From: Capsulimonas corticalis
Lineage (GTDB): Bacteria > Armatimonadota > Armatimonadia > Armatimonadales > Capsulimonadaceae
DNA length: 64,000 nt
Assembly (NCBI RefSeq): GCF_003574315.2
Contig: NZ_AP025739.1
Coordinates: 1,054,001 to 1,118,000, forward strand
Direction: 5' to 3'
In this document: positions 26,371-33,974 of the stretch, piece by piece
Numbering within the stretch: position 1 is the stretch's first letter
Layout: every line of letters starts with the position of its first letter
Position numbers and translations under genes: made by a program
The notes under the pieces: generated by a model
Seen by the model: the letters and a program-made list of their open reading frames with translations, nothing else
Told to the model about the DNA's origin: nothing
The model's database searches: none

Positions 26371-28620
26371 TTGACGCAAATAGATCGAAGCCGCCTCCGA
26401 TGGCCGGACCGTATCCCCGTGGGCGTTTGCCATCACGCCGCCTTCCATACCCAGTCGCCGCCGCAGACGCTGCCGGTTTATCGGGAGTTCATGCGCGGTG
26501 AGATGGAGCGGATCGCGGAATCGGGATTCAATGCGTTTGTGCTAGAGTGCGGGTGGAACGAGGTCGAAACCGGCGACGATGTTTGGGACTTTACGCGCGT
26601 CGACGCCGTTCGAAATCTCTGCCGGGAATATGGGCTTTCGATTGGACTATGGATCTTCGCGGAGCTTACTCCCGTCTGGGTGGCCCGGTCTTATCCCGAG
26701 GCGCTGGCTGTCTCCGCCAGCGGATATCGAAGCGACTCGCACAGCTACGCCCATCCGACGGGGCGTCGATTGGTCCAGCGGCTGATCGAGAAGGTTTTGG
26801 AGAGATACGGCGATGATCCCGGCCTGATGGGCTGCAACATCGGCGTCGAATCCGGGTTCCACTGGCTGCAAGTTCCCGACTCCGATCGCTATTGCGACAC
26901 TCTGTTCGACTATAATTCGGCGGCCATCGACCATTATCGTGAGTGGCTGCGACTCCGTTATGAGACGCTCGATGGGGTCAATCTGGCGCACCGAAGCGCT
27001 TACCCAGAGTGGGAAAGCATTGAGCCTCCGCGCGCGCGTCCGATGCTTGAATGCGCGCGGATGCGTTCGAGTCACGTTCCATGGCTCGACTGGCGACAGG
27101 CCCAGTGCGATATGATGACGGATTATCTGGCGTTCAAAGCCGCTTGCGTCCGCAAGGCGGCTCCGCAGGTTCCGGTTTCCGACCAGAGTTACGAGATCCA
27201 TCCCGCGCGCGGCGGCCAGGATCTGTGGAGCATCTCGGCGGCGATGGATGTCGTGGGGACCAGCATGTTCACCAGCAACGCTCCCGGCGATTATATGCGC
27301 GGCAACTATCTTCAGGATTATCACCGGTCGTCGGCCAAAGACCGGCCATTCTGGATCTGGGAGCTGCGCGCCGGGCAGAACGCCTGGGGCGTCACCAATT
27401 GGGGGCCGCCCGTTCGCATGACCGATATCGCCCGGTTCACATGGCAGGTGCTGGGCCAGGGCGCGAAGGCTATCTTTTACTGGAACTGGCGCCCGCATCT
27501 GGGAGGCGTGGAGGTCGGCGGCCATGGGTTCACCGAGCGGGACGGCGCGGTCACCGACCGCGCGCTGCGCGCCGGACGCATTGCCAGGGCGCTCCAGGAT
27601 CCGGCCAAGAACTTGCTCCGTTTTCAGATGCCTCCCGCCAGAATCGCCATCCTGGATAGTCCCGCATCTCGCATTGTCGCCGAGGGTGAAGGCAGTGATA
27701 CGCTGGTGCTGGACGCGCAGCGCGGCCTGCACGCCCTATGGAAAGCGCAGGGCTTCCCCGTCGATTTCGTGTCGGAGGACGAGGTGCAAAACGGAGCGCT
27801 GGAGCGTTACCAGCTATTGGGACTTCCCTTCCAATATCTGATGGGCGCTGAATGCGCGGACGCCATCCGGGACTGGACAAAGCGCGGGGGAACCGTGTTC
27901 GGCGGGCTCTGGTGCGCCGCCAAGGACGCACTGGGATACGGGCAAGCCATCGTGCCGGGACACGGCCTGGATGAACTCTTCGGCGGACGCGAAGTGCGCG
28001 TCGAACCGGTCTTCTCCTCGGCGGATCAGCCCGTGACGAACTTTGGCGCGGCCTGGAATGTCGGCATTACGGGCCGGCCGCGCTTTCGCTGGGCCGACTG
28101 GCCGCAGGGCAAGCCGCCGGCGAGCGATCTTGCCGGATACCGATACGCCGCCGCGCTGCGCCCGTATGAGGGGGCGCGCGTGCTGGCCGTCAACAGCCTT
28201 GAGGAGCCGGCGGCGCTGTGGAACGCCTGCGGAGAAGGACAGGCGATTTTATTCGGCAGCCTCCCCATCGTCGAGGATGAGTTCGCCGCGTCCGGTCTCG
28301 CAGCGCTCGCCGCCGAGGCCGCCCGCGCCGCCGGCGTGAAGCCGCCGCTGACCATCATGAATCGCGCGGGACGGCAGTGGGAGGCCAAACTGCTCGTCGG
28401 CGATCGGGGCGACGCCGTGGTGATCGCCTTAAATATGCAGCCGGAAGAGGCATGGATGGAAATCCATATCCCGGGACTTTCGATATCGCGCGCCATGGAT
28501 TTCGAGACCGATGAGCCCCTGTCCCTCCATTCCGCCCATGACGGCGTGACGCTCTCGATTCGTGTCGCCGGAGGCGATGCGCGCGCGGCGCTCTGTCTCC
28601 CCCAATCGCTTCAGGAATAA
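26371..28620 (+). CDS. GH42-type beta-galactosidase
   Basis: 749 aa, starting at TTG with AAGGAGCC upstream. No signal peptide is seen, so it probably acts in the cytoplasm on imported galactosides. The GH42 plan is visible: TIM barrel with acid/base Glu160 (GCNIGVESGFHW) and nucleophile Glu331 (PFWIWELRAG), a trimerisation domain of glutamine-amidotransferase-like fold (about 420-620) and a small beta-sandwich C-terminus. The usual Asn-Glu pair at the acid/base site is Val-Glu here, so substrate range may be shifted away from lactose. First gene of an operon with a SIS isomerase and a ROK kinase, suggesting a galactosamine- or glucosamine-containing or other amino-sugar glycoside. Confidence 0.85.
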   Translation: MTQIDRSRLRWPDRIPVGVCHHAAFHTQSPPQTLPVYREFMRGEMERIAESGFNAFVLECGWNEVETGDDVWDFTRVDAVRNLCREYGLSIGLWIFAELTPVWVARSYPEALAVSASGYRSDSHSYAHPTGRRLVQRLIEKVLERYGDDPGLMGCNIGVESGFHWLQVPDSDRYCDTLFDYNSAAIDHYREWLRLRYETLDGVNLAHRSAYPEWESIEPPRARPMLECARMRSSHVPWLDWRQAQCDMMTDYLAFKAACVRKAAPQVPVSDQSYEIHPARGGQDLWSISAAMDVVGTSMFTSNAPGDYMRGNYLQDYHRSSAKDRPFWIWELRAGQNAWGVTNWGPPVRMTDIARFTWQVLGQGAKAIFYWNWRPHLGGVEVGGHGFTERDGAVTDRALRAGRIARALQDPAKNLLRFQMPPARIAILDSPASRIVAEGEGSDTLVLDAQRGLHALWKAQGFPVDFVSEDEVQNGALERYQLLGLPFQYLMGAECADAIRDWTKRGGTVFGGLWCAAKDALGYGQAIVPGHGLDELFGGREVRVEPVFSSADQPVTNFGAAWNVGITGRPRFRWADWPQGKPPASDLAGYRYAAALRPYEGARVLAVNSLEEPAALWNACGEGQAILFGSLPIVEDEFAASGLAALAAEAARAAGVKPPLTIMNRAGRQWEAKLLVGDRGDAVVIALNMQPEEAWMEIHIPGLSISRAMDFETDEPLSLHSAHDGVTLSIRVAGGDARAALCLPQSLQE

Positions 28621-28629
28621 GGACCATCT

Positions 28630-29643
28630 ATGAATTCATTCCTTCAGGACATCTACGGTCAGCCGGACGCCCTTCGCCTGGCGCTGCGCGCCTGCTCCGG
28701 GTCCCTGAAACCCGATCTTGAGCGTGCCGCAGATCGGATACGCCAGGCTAACCGGGTGGTGCTGACCAGCATGGGCAGCGCGTATTACTCCTGTCAGCCC
28801 CCGGCTTATGCGCTGCAAGCGCTGCATCCCAACGTTCAGCTCTGCGAAACCGCGGACCTGCTCGAACGAGACGTATTCCCCGACTCCCTCACGATTATCC
28901 TCTCCCGATCCGGCGAAAGCGGAGAGATCGCCGAGTATGCGCGGCGGATACGCGCGCGTGGCGGCGATCTGATCGCCGTGACGATGACGCCCGGCAGCAC
29001 CCTGGCCGAAGCCGCCGATTTGGTGATTCATAACCCCTCGCCGTTCGACGGCTTTATCTGCACGAAAGCCTACTCCACCCTCACGCTGATCGGTCTGATC
29101 CTCGCGCGCATGGTGAATGAAACGTTCGACGACACTTTGATCCAGCGCCTGGAGCAGCTGTTCGATCACATGGAAGCCACGCAGGAGGAGCTGGATCGAC
29201 AAATCGGCGCGCTTCCGGCGCTGGATCGGCTGGACGGCGTGACCTTGCTGTCCCACGGATCCGGAATCGCCACCGCATGGGCCGGCGCGCTCTGGATCGA
29301 GGAGGCGGCGCGTATCCGCGCCTCGGTGAGCAGTTATTCTGCATTCCGCCATGGCCCCATCGAGCAAGTCGAACCAGGCTTCACGGCGATCGCGATCGAT
29401 CTCGAGCCGGATGCACAGTCGCGCGCGGCGCGGCAGGAACTGGAAGCGCGCGGCGCGCGCCTGATCACGGTGTCGCCCGAGGGAGAAGAAGACGCGACTA
29501 TCGCATTGCCGCTGGAAGGTCTTCCGGCGGAGTTCCGCCCTATCGCCGCCGCCCCCACCCTCCAGCTCTGCGCGCACCACGCGGCGCGGCTTCGCGGGCT
29601 GAACGCGGGCGATATGCGATATCTCAACTGGGTGGTGAAATGA
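28630..29643 (+). CDS. Double-SIS-domain sugar isomerase (GlmS isomerase-like)
   Basis: 337 aa, 9 nt after the GH42 gene. Two SIS sugar-phosphate-binding domains are present without the glutaminase domain of GlmS: SMGSAYYSCQPPAYAL and LSRSGESGEIAEYARR in the first, LSHGSGIATAW and YSAFRHGPIEQVEPG in the second. The AFRHGP block corresponds to the KHGPIAL motif of GlmS/AgaS/FrlB-type enzymes. It probably isomerises or deaminates a phosphorylated amino sugar or a fructosamine-like compound produced by its operon partners. Its stop overlaps the start of the ROK kinase gene. Confidence 0.8.
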   Translation: MNSFLQDIYGQPDALRLALRACSGSLKPDLERAADRIRQANRVVLTSMGSAYYSCQPPAYALQALHPNVQLCETADLLERDVFPDSLTIILSRSGESGEIAEYARRIRARGGDLIAVTMTPGSTLAEAADLVIHNPSPFDGFICTKAYSTLTLIGLILARMVNETFDDTLIQRLEQLFDHMEATQEELDRQIGALPALDRLDGVTLLSHGSGIATAWAGALWIEEAARIRASVSSYSAFRHGPIEQVEPGFTAIAIDLEPDAQSRAARQELEARGARLITVSPEGEEDATIALPLEGLPAEFRPIAAAPTLQLCAHHAARLRGLNAGDMRYLNWVVK

Positions 29644-30536
29644 CCGACCAGGACCCGCGATACGCCATTGGCGTGGATGTCGGCGGCACGCGCACGAAAA
29701 TCGGCCTGGTCGATCTGGATCGCGGCGTGGTGGACGCCCTGTCCGTCGAGCCGACCGTCAAAAAAGACGGCCCGGCGTTTTTGGACAGTCTGCGGCGCGG
29801 GATCGCAACAGTAACCGCGACGCGCGGCGTACGCCCCTCCGGAGTCGGCATCGCGGTTCCAGGATTCGTGGATACGGAACGCCGCCGTATTTCTGACGTA
29901 TGGGACGATCTCGATTATCTGAACGCGGACGGCTTTCCCGCGCGTGCCGCCGAGGTCCTGGGCTTGCCATGCTTCTGGGACAACGACGCCCGCTGCGCCG
30001 GCCTGGGTGAATCGCGTTACGGCGCGGGCGCCGGCGCGCGGAGGCTTCTCGCGCTGACGCTGGGCACCGGGGTCGGCTTTGCGTTCCTGATCGACGGACA
30101 ATTTCCAGAGCTCTCGCCGGTGACTCATCTGGGCGCGCATTTCCCGCTGCGCTCCGATGGCCCGGAGTGCTGGTGCGGTCTCCAGGGATGCTTCGAGGCG
30201 CTTGTGTCGTCATCGGGCCTGCTCGAACGCATCCCGCCGGCGCTGCGCCCGCGAAGCTCCTCGGAGATATTCGCCGCCGCGCTGGAAAGCCCTCCGATCA
30301 CCCAAGCCGTCAAGGAGTATCTCGACGACCTTCGCCTCGGCCTGGAGATATTCGCGCGCACGCTGGCGCCCGATGTGATCGTACTCGGCGGCGGCGTCTC
30401 CCATCGCCTCGGACATTATCTGAACGACCTTCAAATCACGATCCAGCCCTACGCCGGTTATCAGGCCGTGACGCGCATTTCCGAGCTTCAAGAATCCGCC
30501 GGCGTCATCGGCGCGGCCGCCCTGACCGCCGGGTAA
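29640..30536 (+). CDS. ROK-family sugar kinase
   Basis: 298 aa from the ATG overlapping the preceding stop (ATGA). The ROK fold is shown by the phosphate loop AIGVDVGGTRTKIG, catalytic Asp in WDNDARCAGLGE, LTLGTGVGFAF, the zinc motif CWCGLQGCFEA and C-terminal VIVLGGGVS. No DNA-binding domain is attached, so it is an enzyme and not a NagC/XylR-type regulator. It probably phosphorylates the monosaccharide released by the GH42 enzyme, giving the substrate for the SIS protein. Sugar specificity cannot be read from sequence by eye. Confidence 0.88.
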   Translation: MTDQDPRYAIGVDVGGTRTKIGLVDLDRGVVDALSVEPTVKKDGPAFLDSLRRGIATVTATRGVRPSGVGIAVPGFVDTERRRISDVWDDLDYLNADGFPARAAEVLGLPCFWDNDARCAGLGESRYGAGAGARRLLALTLGTGVGFAFLIDGQFPELSPVTHLGAHFPLRSDGPECWCGLQGCFEALVSSSGLLERIPPALRPRSSSEIFAAALESPPITQAVKEYLDDLRLGLEIFARTLAPDVIVLGGGVSHRLGHYLNDLQITIQPYAGYQAVTRISELQESAGVIGAAALTAG

Positions 30537-30544
30537 CGGCTCTC

Positions 30545-32071
30545 TTATGCGCGCGTCGTGATTCTGAAGCGCGCGATGTAATCGCCCAGCGCCTTGGCGT
30601 CCTGGTGGGCGTCCGCCAGGGCGACATAGCCGTCGGGCCGGACGAGATAAAGTGCGCCTTGCTTTAACCCGGCGTCCGCCGCGTGGTCAGTCCAGGGGAA
30701 CGAATGCAGGGGAAGATTGGCGCTCTGGGCGGCTTCGCGCAGGGCTTGGGTCGCTTCCCCGTAGATGTGGACCTGCCAGTCAAGGGATTTTAATGGCGTG
30801 AAGTTGTCGGAGCCGTTGTTCCCGGGAACCCAGGGCAGGCGGTCGCCGCCGTGGATGTCGCCGGCGCTTCCGTGACTCAAGGGACTCTCGGGGTAGTGCA
30901 AACGCGTCTGGGAAACGAGGCGATAGGCGCCTTCCCGCATTCGGGAAAAGCCGAGCAGGAACGGGGCGAGGTGCGGGATGATCCATTCGCGCAGGACTTG
31001 ATTGCCCGCTCCCTGCCCGACTCCGAGCTGGAACACCCGATCCGTTGTCGCGACTAACGAGCGGGCGAAGGCGATGCGTTCAGGCTCGTAGGCGCCCAGA
31101 ACAGACTCGGCGGCGCGGTTCTGAAGAACGGCGGCGAGTTTCCAGGCGAGGTTAACGGCGTCGCCGATTCCCGTGTTCATGCCCTGGCCGCCGGCGGGGC
31201 TATGGATATGGCCGGCGTCGCCGGCGAGGAAGGCGCGGCCCACCCGGAAATGCTCCGCCACGCGGTGGTGGACGTGATAGGTGGAGAACCAGTTCACCGC
31301 GCCCACACGGATCCCGACAAGTTCCTCGACGGAGGGCCGAATGTCCTCGAAGGTCAAATCGGTCCGGCCCGCCAGCGTGCTTGGAACAATGCCGATCAGA
31401 CGGTTCATGCCCGTACTGCGGATGGGAAACACCAGCCCCAGCGTGTTCGCCCCAAGGCAGAAATTGAACTCGTGACCGTCCGCGCCGCCGCTGAGCGCTT
31501 CGACATCGGCCACATAAAAGACCTGTTCATAGGTCCCCCCAGGAAACCCTACCCCCAATCCCTGACGAACGGCGCTGTGCGCGCCGTCGCATCCACAGAG
31601 ATAACGGGCGACGCACTCTTCTTCGGCGCCGCCGCGCCGGAGAATCGCCCGAACTTGGTCGCCTGTGTCGTGGAACTCCACCAGCTCGGTCTCCCATTCG
31701 ATCTCGACGCCGGCCGCCGTCAACTGCTCGCCCAGCAGGCGCTCATGGTCGTCCTGAGGAAAACTGAGGACGAAGGGGTATGGGCTGAGCCCCTGCCCGA
31801 TCTCCCCCAGCTTGATCTGCGTGATCTCGCGGCCGCCCTCCCAGAGATGGGCCGCGTCCATCGGGATCCCCCGCCGCACGACTTCGTCCGCGAAGCCGAG
31901 CTGGCGATAGAACTCCAGGGTGCGGGACTGAACGACCATGGCGCGGGACGCCTGCCCAGGGCCGGAATTCTTCTCGATGATCCGCGGCTTCACCCCCGCC
32001 TGGGTGAGAAACAAGGCCAGAACCAATCCCGTCGGCCCCGCCCCCACAATCAGAACTTCGGTATCGCTCAT
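30545..32071 (-). CDS. FAD-dependent aromatic monooxygenase (PheA/TfdB type)
   Basis: 508 aa from the ATG at 32071, preceded by GAAGGAGATC. The three flavoprotein hydroxylase motifs are present: GAGPTGL dinucleotide fold near the start, CDGAHSAVR, and GDAGHIHSPAGGQGMN. The C-terminal thioredoxin-like domain ends with YLVRPDGYVALA, typical of phenol- and polyketide-type hydroxylases that use NAD(P)H and oxygen on aromatic rings. It overlaps the upstream TetR gene by four bases, so the regulator likely senses the same or a related aromatic compound. Substrate unknown. Confidence 0.9.
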   Translation of the reverse strand: MSDTEVLIVGAGPTGLVLALFLTQAGVKPRIIEKNSGPGQASRAMVVQSRTLEFYRQLGFADEVVRRGIPMDAAHLWEGGREITQIKLGEIGQGLSPYPFVLSFPQDDHERLLGEQLTAAGVEIEWETELVEFHDTGDQVRAILRRGGAEEECVARYLCGCDGAHSAVRQGLGVGFPGGTYEQVFYVADVEALSGGADGHEFNFCLGANTLGLVFPIRSTGMNRLIGIVPSTLAGRTDLTFEDIRPSVEELVGIRVGAVNWFSTYHVHHRVAEHFRVGRAFLAGDAGHIHSPAGGQGMNTGIGDAVNLAWKLAAVLQNRAAESVLGAYEPERIAFARSLVATTDRVFQLGVGQGAGNQVLREWIIPHLAPFLLGFSRMREGAYRLVSQTRLHYPESPLSHGSAGDIHGGDRLPWVPGNNGSDNFTPLKSLDWQVHIYGEATQALREAAQSANLPLHSFPWTDHAADAGLKQGALYLVRPDGYVALADAHQDAKALGDYIARFRITTRA

Positions 32072-32685
32072 GATGTGATCTCCTTCGTTTCTTCCACGTC
32101 GATCCCGTGTGTCGCGGGAGACGATAAGTCCGCCGTCAGCAGCTGCAAAAACCGTTCCGCCACGTCTTCGTCCTGCACGGAATCGCCCAGCACGCGCCGA
32201 TAAAGATCCCGGTACAAAAACCAGCCGTCCATCGCCGCGAGCGCCAGCAGCAGTTTCGGAAATCCCGCTCGGTCCTGCGACACGCGCGCCAGCAATTGGG
32301 CGCGGCGCTCCGTCAAGAAGTCCGGGATCGGAGCCGCCCCCAGACTCGCCCACGCCATCATCCGGGCGACTTTGGGGTTCGCCTCCATCACCCGAAACCG
32401 CGCGGTAATCAGCTCCGCCATGTTCACCGCGCCGCCCTCCTGCAAAAAACGATCCAGCGGCTGAAAAACCGGGACCGCTTTGTGTTCAAAACACGCCTTC
32501 CAAAGCTCCTCTTTACTGCCAAAGTGATACTGAAGCAGGCTCTTAGGCGTCCCTGCCGCAGCGGCGATGTCGGCGACGGAGGCGCCGTCGAAACCCTTTT
32601 CCGCGAACAGATCCATCGCGGTGTTCAAGATCGTCTCGCGGGTTTTGACGGGATCAAGACGGCGGCGCTCGGCAAGTTTGGTCAT
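32068..32685 (-). CDS. TetR-family repressor
   Basis: 205 aa. The N-terminal helix-turn-helix is standard (ILNTAMDLFAEKGFDGASV, then AAAAGTPKSLLQYHFGSKEEL). The rest is a helical ligand-binding and dimerisation domain (about 65-205). It is the first gene of a two-gene operon with the FAD monooxygenase and has a palindrome at its own promoter, so it probably represses both until an aromatic effector appears. Confidence 0.9.
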   Translation of the reverse strand: MTKLAERRRLDPVKTRETILNTAMDLFAEKGFDGASVADIAAAAGTPKSLLQYHFGSKEELWKACFEHKAVPVFQPLDRFLQEGGAVNMAELITARFRVMEANPKVARMMAWASLGAAPIPDFLTERRAQLLARVSQDRAGFPKLLLALAAMDGWFLYRDLYRRVLGDSVQDEDVAERFLQLLTADLSSPATHGIDVEETKEITS

Positions 32686-32697
32686 TCACACAATCCT

Positions 32698-32742
32698 TTG
32701 TACGATCGTCCAAATTATATCGCAAAAACAATCTGCCGTCAA
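32698..32742 (-). promoter_or_regulatory. TetR promoter and operator
   Basis: TTGTACGATCGTCCAA (32698-32713) is a 16-bp palindrome with one mismatched pair. On the minus strand it follows TATAAT (32714-32719) and TTGACG (32737-32742) with a 17-bp spacer. Binding at the start point would block transcription of the TetR-monooxygenase operon. Confidence 0.75.
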
Positions 32743-32758
32743 GTGGTGGGCATATTGA

Positions 32759-32906
32759 CAAACCCACCCCCGGCCTTCGGCCAACCCCTCCCGCCGACGG
32801 GAAGGGTGATTAAGATTGCCTCTGACGAAAGCCGTCTGTGATAACACGCTCTGAAAAACCCTTCCCGTCGGCGGGAGGGGTTGGCCGAAGGCCGGGGGTG
32901 GGTTTG
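32759..32906. repeat. Inverted repeat with perfect 49-bp arms
   Basis: Arms 32759-32807 and 32858-32906 are exact reverse complements around a 50-bp spacer; each arm contains smaller self-pairing segments (GGCCTTCGGCC, CCCGCCGACGGG). A further related GC-rich stretch follows to 32940. It lies between the SDR gene and the TetR operon and would end transcription. Perfect identity of such long arms suggests recent formation or gene conversion. It is similar in kind to the repeat at 3123-3259. Confidence 0.85.
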
Positions 32907-32944
32907 CCAGGGAGGGGTGGCGCGAAGCGCCGGAGCGGGTTTGC

Positions 32945-33802
32945 CTACCCGCCAACAGCTCTGACTTCCGCTCCATCAATCGCCGTGTCTTCGCCGATCT
33001 TGCGCCATGCATCCAGTTCCTGGTCCGACGCCGCGCGCTTTTGCGCCAGCAGTCCGTAGGCGTCGGCGCCGAGGATGAGGCGCAAGGGCGGGTCGCTGCT
33101 TTCGACGGCCTGGATCATGGCGGCGGCGGCTTTTCGTGGGTCGCCGGGCTGTTGGCCGGCGTTGCCGTAGAGATATTGGCGGATGGGTTCGATGACGGGC
33201 TTGTAATCGTCGATCTCCGTGGCGGCGCGCATGTTGGAGTCGCCGGCGAAGTCGGTGCGGAAGGCGCCGGGCTCGACGATCGTGACATGGATCCCCAGCG
33301 GGCTGACTTCATTGCGCAGGCTTTCGGAGTAGCCTTCAAGGGCGAACTTGGACGCGCAGTAGGCGGCGAATCCCTGGTAGCCGACCTGGCCGCCGATGCT
33401 GGTGAGGTTCAGAATATTGCCGCCGCGCTGCCGGCGCATGGCGGGAAGCACGGCGCGGACCATTTCGGCGGCGCCGAAGAAGTTGACCTCCATTTGATCG
33501 CGCAGTTGCTCGAGAGAGAACTCCTCGGCAGCGCCCAGACTGCCGCGCCCAGCGTTGTTGACCAAGACATCGATGCGGCCGAACTTCTCCAATGCGGCGC
33601 TCACAACAGCCTGACGATCGGCGTCATTCGTGACATCCAAACGAACAGCAAGTGCCGTATCCGGGTATTTCTGAACCAGTTCGGCGACGGCTTCGGGCTT
33701 GCGCGCGGTCACAACGACTTTGTCCCCATGCTCCAACGCCGCCTCCGCCAGCGCCCGGCCGAATCCGGTGCTGGTTCCCGTGATGATGTAAACTTTACTC
33801 AT
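32945..33802 (-). CDS. SDR-family oxidoreductase
   Basis: 285 aa, classical short-chain dehydrogenase. NADP-type dinucleotide motif TGTSTGFG near residue 9 with Arg at ARKPEA, NNAG at about 85-88, catalytic Ser in LTSIGG and YxxxK in YCASKFALEGYSESLRNE. The IVEPGAFRTDF block is typical of the subgroup that reduces ketones or acts as 1-acyl or retinol-like dehydrogenases. It is separated from the downstream TetR operon by a large palindrome. Substrate not predictable. Confidence 0.9.
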   Translation of the reverse strand: MSKVYIITGTSTGFGRALAEAALEHGDKVVVTARKPEAVAELVQKYPDTALAVRLDVTNDADRQAVVSAALEKFGRIDVLVNNAGRGSLGAAEEFSLEQLRDQMEVNFFGAAEMVRAVLPAMRRQRGGNILNLTSIGGQVGYQGFAAYCASKFALEGYSESLRNEVSPLGIHVTIVEPGAFRTDFAGDSNMRAATEIDDYKPVIEPIRQYLYGNAGQQPGDPRKAAAAMIQAVESSDPPLRLILGADAYGLLAQKRAASDQELDAWRKIGEDTAIDGAEVRAVGG

Positions 33803-33914
33803 GTGCGTGTCTCCTCGTTGTCTTTCGCAGCCAGTTCCATGGAGTGGTTCAAACCAGACGCGATTTGAACGTGGGCGTGGAGATTTCCTGCCCGCCGCCG
33901 AGGAGAAGACACAG

Positions 33915-33952
33915 AAAAAAATCGCCGGGGCTCTGTTGGCCCCGACGATTTT
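33915..33952 (-). terminator. Intrinsic terminator of the glutaminase-A-like gene
   Basis: On the minus strand AAAATCG and GGGGC pair with GCCCC and CGATTTT, followed by a seven-base T-run. It lies about 25 nt past the stop codon. Confidence 0.85.
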
Positions 33953-33974
33953 GGATTCGAATGCGGCGATGGCG

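Noticed and set aside
29640-30536. ROK protein as a NagC/XylR-type repressor
   Set aside because: It begins directly with the kinase phosphate loop and has no N-terminal winged helix.
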